Under the pieces are notes generated by a model. The model worked only from the letters and a program-made list of their open reading frames with translations, was not told where the DNA came from and did not search any database. Source: Daphnia carinata (lineage: Eukaryota; Arthropoda; Branchiopoda; Diplostraca; Daphniidae). Taken from it: 64,000 nt of DNA. The translations under genes and the position numbers were made by a program. The DNA lies in NCBI RefSeq assembly GCF_022539665.2, contig NC_081331.1, forward strand, positions 4,436,501 through 4,500,500, given 5' to 3'. Positions 63,001 through 64,000 of this stretch are shown piece by piece. Position 1 is the stretch's first letter. Each line of letters begins with the position of its first letter.

Positions 63001-63315
63001 GAATCAATCATTCCAAGGCTTAGATGACATAACGAGACGTTGTGATAAAATGACCACTTCACTTACGGAATCAAATGAAGTAATTTTGTTAAAGTTTATC
63101 GCCTCTTAACATGAAAATTGATTTGTGGTTTTGTGTGATAGACTTCTCATTGCGGTTGCCGTATCGATGTCAGCTCTCTTAGCTCAGCAGGCAAAAATGG
63201 AGGATGGGAAGGGACTGGTCTACTCACACATGGCTCTCACATTAAGTTCGGATGCATGCAGTTCATTTTGTGCATAAGCAACACCAACGAGAAACCTCGT
63301 TTTATTCATCATTAA
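60061..63315 (+). CDS. PHF12: PHF12 (Pf1), PHD-PHD-FHA chromatin protein of the SIN3 complex
   Basis: Fourteen exons: 60061..60108, 60176..60369, 60433..60502, 60564..60921, 61021..61135, 61210..61339, 61413..61583, 61641..61748, 61821..62017, 62084..62211, 62277..62657, 62716..62798, 62870..63079, 63142..63315; 788 residues. PHD1 is at about 55-100 ([20 protein letters not shown]) and PHD2 at about 255-302 ([20 protein letters not shown]). The C-terminal FHA-like region is at about 628-775 ([58 protein letters not shown]). PHF12 links SIN3/HDAC, MRG15 and TLE corepressors to chromatin (family knowledge). Acidic and Ser-rich linkers lie between domains. It is shorter than human PHF12 (about 1004 residues), mainly after the FHA region. 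AATAAA at 63384..63389. Confidence 0.94.
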
Positions 63316-63676
63316 AAATTCTAGGGTACATTATCATATTTGCCTCATTATGTCCCGCAGTTATTTTGTTTGTTTTTCGTTCAAATAAAATGTGTCAAGC
63401 CGTGAAACGAGAATCAGACCGCAGACCATTCGTTTGAAAATTTACGTTCACGCTGCAAAAGTTCTTTCATTTTTTTACCAAAACTACCTGTCATTTGTTC
63501 ATTCATAAATCTCAAAGTCAAATGTTACGATTTGGAGCCAACTCTAATTATCAACTACATAGGCACGCGTAAGATAATGGCAAGTATAGGTACGTTAACG
63601 TCACGATAATGTTTGCATACATGTTGAGGAACATTAAAAGAGGAGAAATCTAGCAGTGTGTGATTGAATGTGTTTT
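63316..63676. other. PHF12-WD40 tail-to-tail spacer
   Basis: PHF12 3' UTR with AATAAA at 63384..63389, then the 3' region of the minus-strand WD40 gene. No coding exon is supported. Confidence 0.6.
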
Positions 63677-63910
63677 TCATCTGTCGAGGATCTTGCACAA
63701 AAGGCCATTATTGCCGCCGACGAAGATGTGGCCACTGCTAGAGGGGTCGGGCCGGATGCAATTGACTGCCTGACCCAATTCGACTACAGACAGAGGGGTG
63801 AAAGTCTCGAGGTCGTAACTGCGAACCGTGTTGTCCCATCCGCCCGAATACAGGTGAGTCTTCTTTGGCTGTTGGCTGTACGCCAAAGCGTTGATCATGC
63901 GGTCTTGACC
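63677..63910 (-). CDS. WD40-repeat protein, last exon only
   Basis: The last coding exon on the minus strand, from an acceptor (AACAAACAACAG) after 63910 to a TGA at 63677..63679; 77 codons in phase 0. It reads GQDRMINALAYSQQPKKTHL, then LYSGGWDNTVRSYDLET (a WD40 blade with the usual W-D pair) and a final blade GHIFVGGNNGLLCKILDR. The rest of the gene lies beyond the right edge, so the protein cannot be named. It may be a WD-domain scaffold or ubiquitin-ligase component. Confidence 0.7.
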   Translation of the reverse strand, partial: GQDRMINALAYSQQPKKTHLYSGGWDNTVRSYDLETFTPLSVVELGQAVNCIRPDPSSSGHIFVGGNNGLLCKILDR

Positions 63911-64000
63911 CTGTTGTTTGTTACAAGTACAGCAGTGAAAGAGAGAAAGAAGAAAAACAAGTTGTAAGCAAAAGAGAAAAACTAGCATTGAAAAATTGAA

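Noticed and set aside
1-64000. CRISPR array, insertion sequence or integrated virus
   Set aside because: No spaced direct repeats, transposase, integrase or viral frames seen. Repeats are simple-sequence tracts and one coding repeat.

Overview
The window is nuclear DNA of a compact animal genome. Nearly all introns are 50-90 bases with GT-AG ends, genes sit close together on both strands, and arthropod-type TATA/initiator pairs precede several genes. The protein set fits an arthropod, most likely a branchiopod crustacean such as Daphnia: an astacin protease with ShKT domains, a steppke-type cytohesin, a bsf/LRPPRC homologue, a Thr/Arg-rich secreted mucin. The species is my inference. Exon coordinates come from reading splice sites and reading phase by eye. 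In every multi-exon model given at high confidence the phases close to a whole number of codons.

Layout. 1-1018 (-): N-terminus of PNUTS (PPP1R10). 1943-2763 (+): mitochondrial ribosomal protein mS40. 2928-4757 (-): fumarylacetoacetase. 5623-8277 (+): secreted astacin protease with three ShKT modules and a one-base frame break. 8546-9005 (-): small secreted CxxC peptide. 9006-13998: gene-poor. 13999-29669 (-): cytohesin ArfGEF with a very large 5' region and three alternative N-termini. 29838-31159 (-): LUC7L3. 31875-32253 (-): unrecognised 108-residue membrane protein candidate. 32464-35242 (-): protein disulfide isomerase with two alternative penultimate exons. 36543-38923 (+): TOM1. 39449-40961 (-): AGGF1. 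42588-44926 (+): SLC7 (LAT-type) amino-acid transporter. 45104-50492 (-): LRPPRC/bsf. 50980-52603 (-): syntaxin-5. 53645-54376 (-): secreted Thr/Arg repeat protein. 56112-59675 (-): divergent importin-beta. 60061-63315 (+): PHF12. 63677-64000 (-): C-terminal exon of a WD40 protein.

The genes are mostly unrelated housekeeping functions: mRNA processing and transcription (PNUTS, LUC7L3, AGGF1, PHF12), mitochondrial gene expression (mS40, LRPPRC), membrane traffic (cytohesin, TOM1, syntaxin-5), ER folding (PDI), nuclear import, tyrosine breakdown (FAH) and transport (SLC7). They do not form a pathway cluster. Several pairs are head-to-head with shared upstream regions (PNUTS/mS40, FAH/astacin, PDI/TOM1, AGGF1/SLC7, importin/PHF12) or tail-to-tail (mS40/FAH, TOM1/AGGF1, SLC7/LRPPRC). 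No mobile element, CRISPR array, rRNA or convincing tRNA was seen. The most noteworthy items are the duplicated PDI exon, the cytohesin alternative N-termini, the astacin frame break and the small unrecognised gene between LUC7L3 and PDI.
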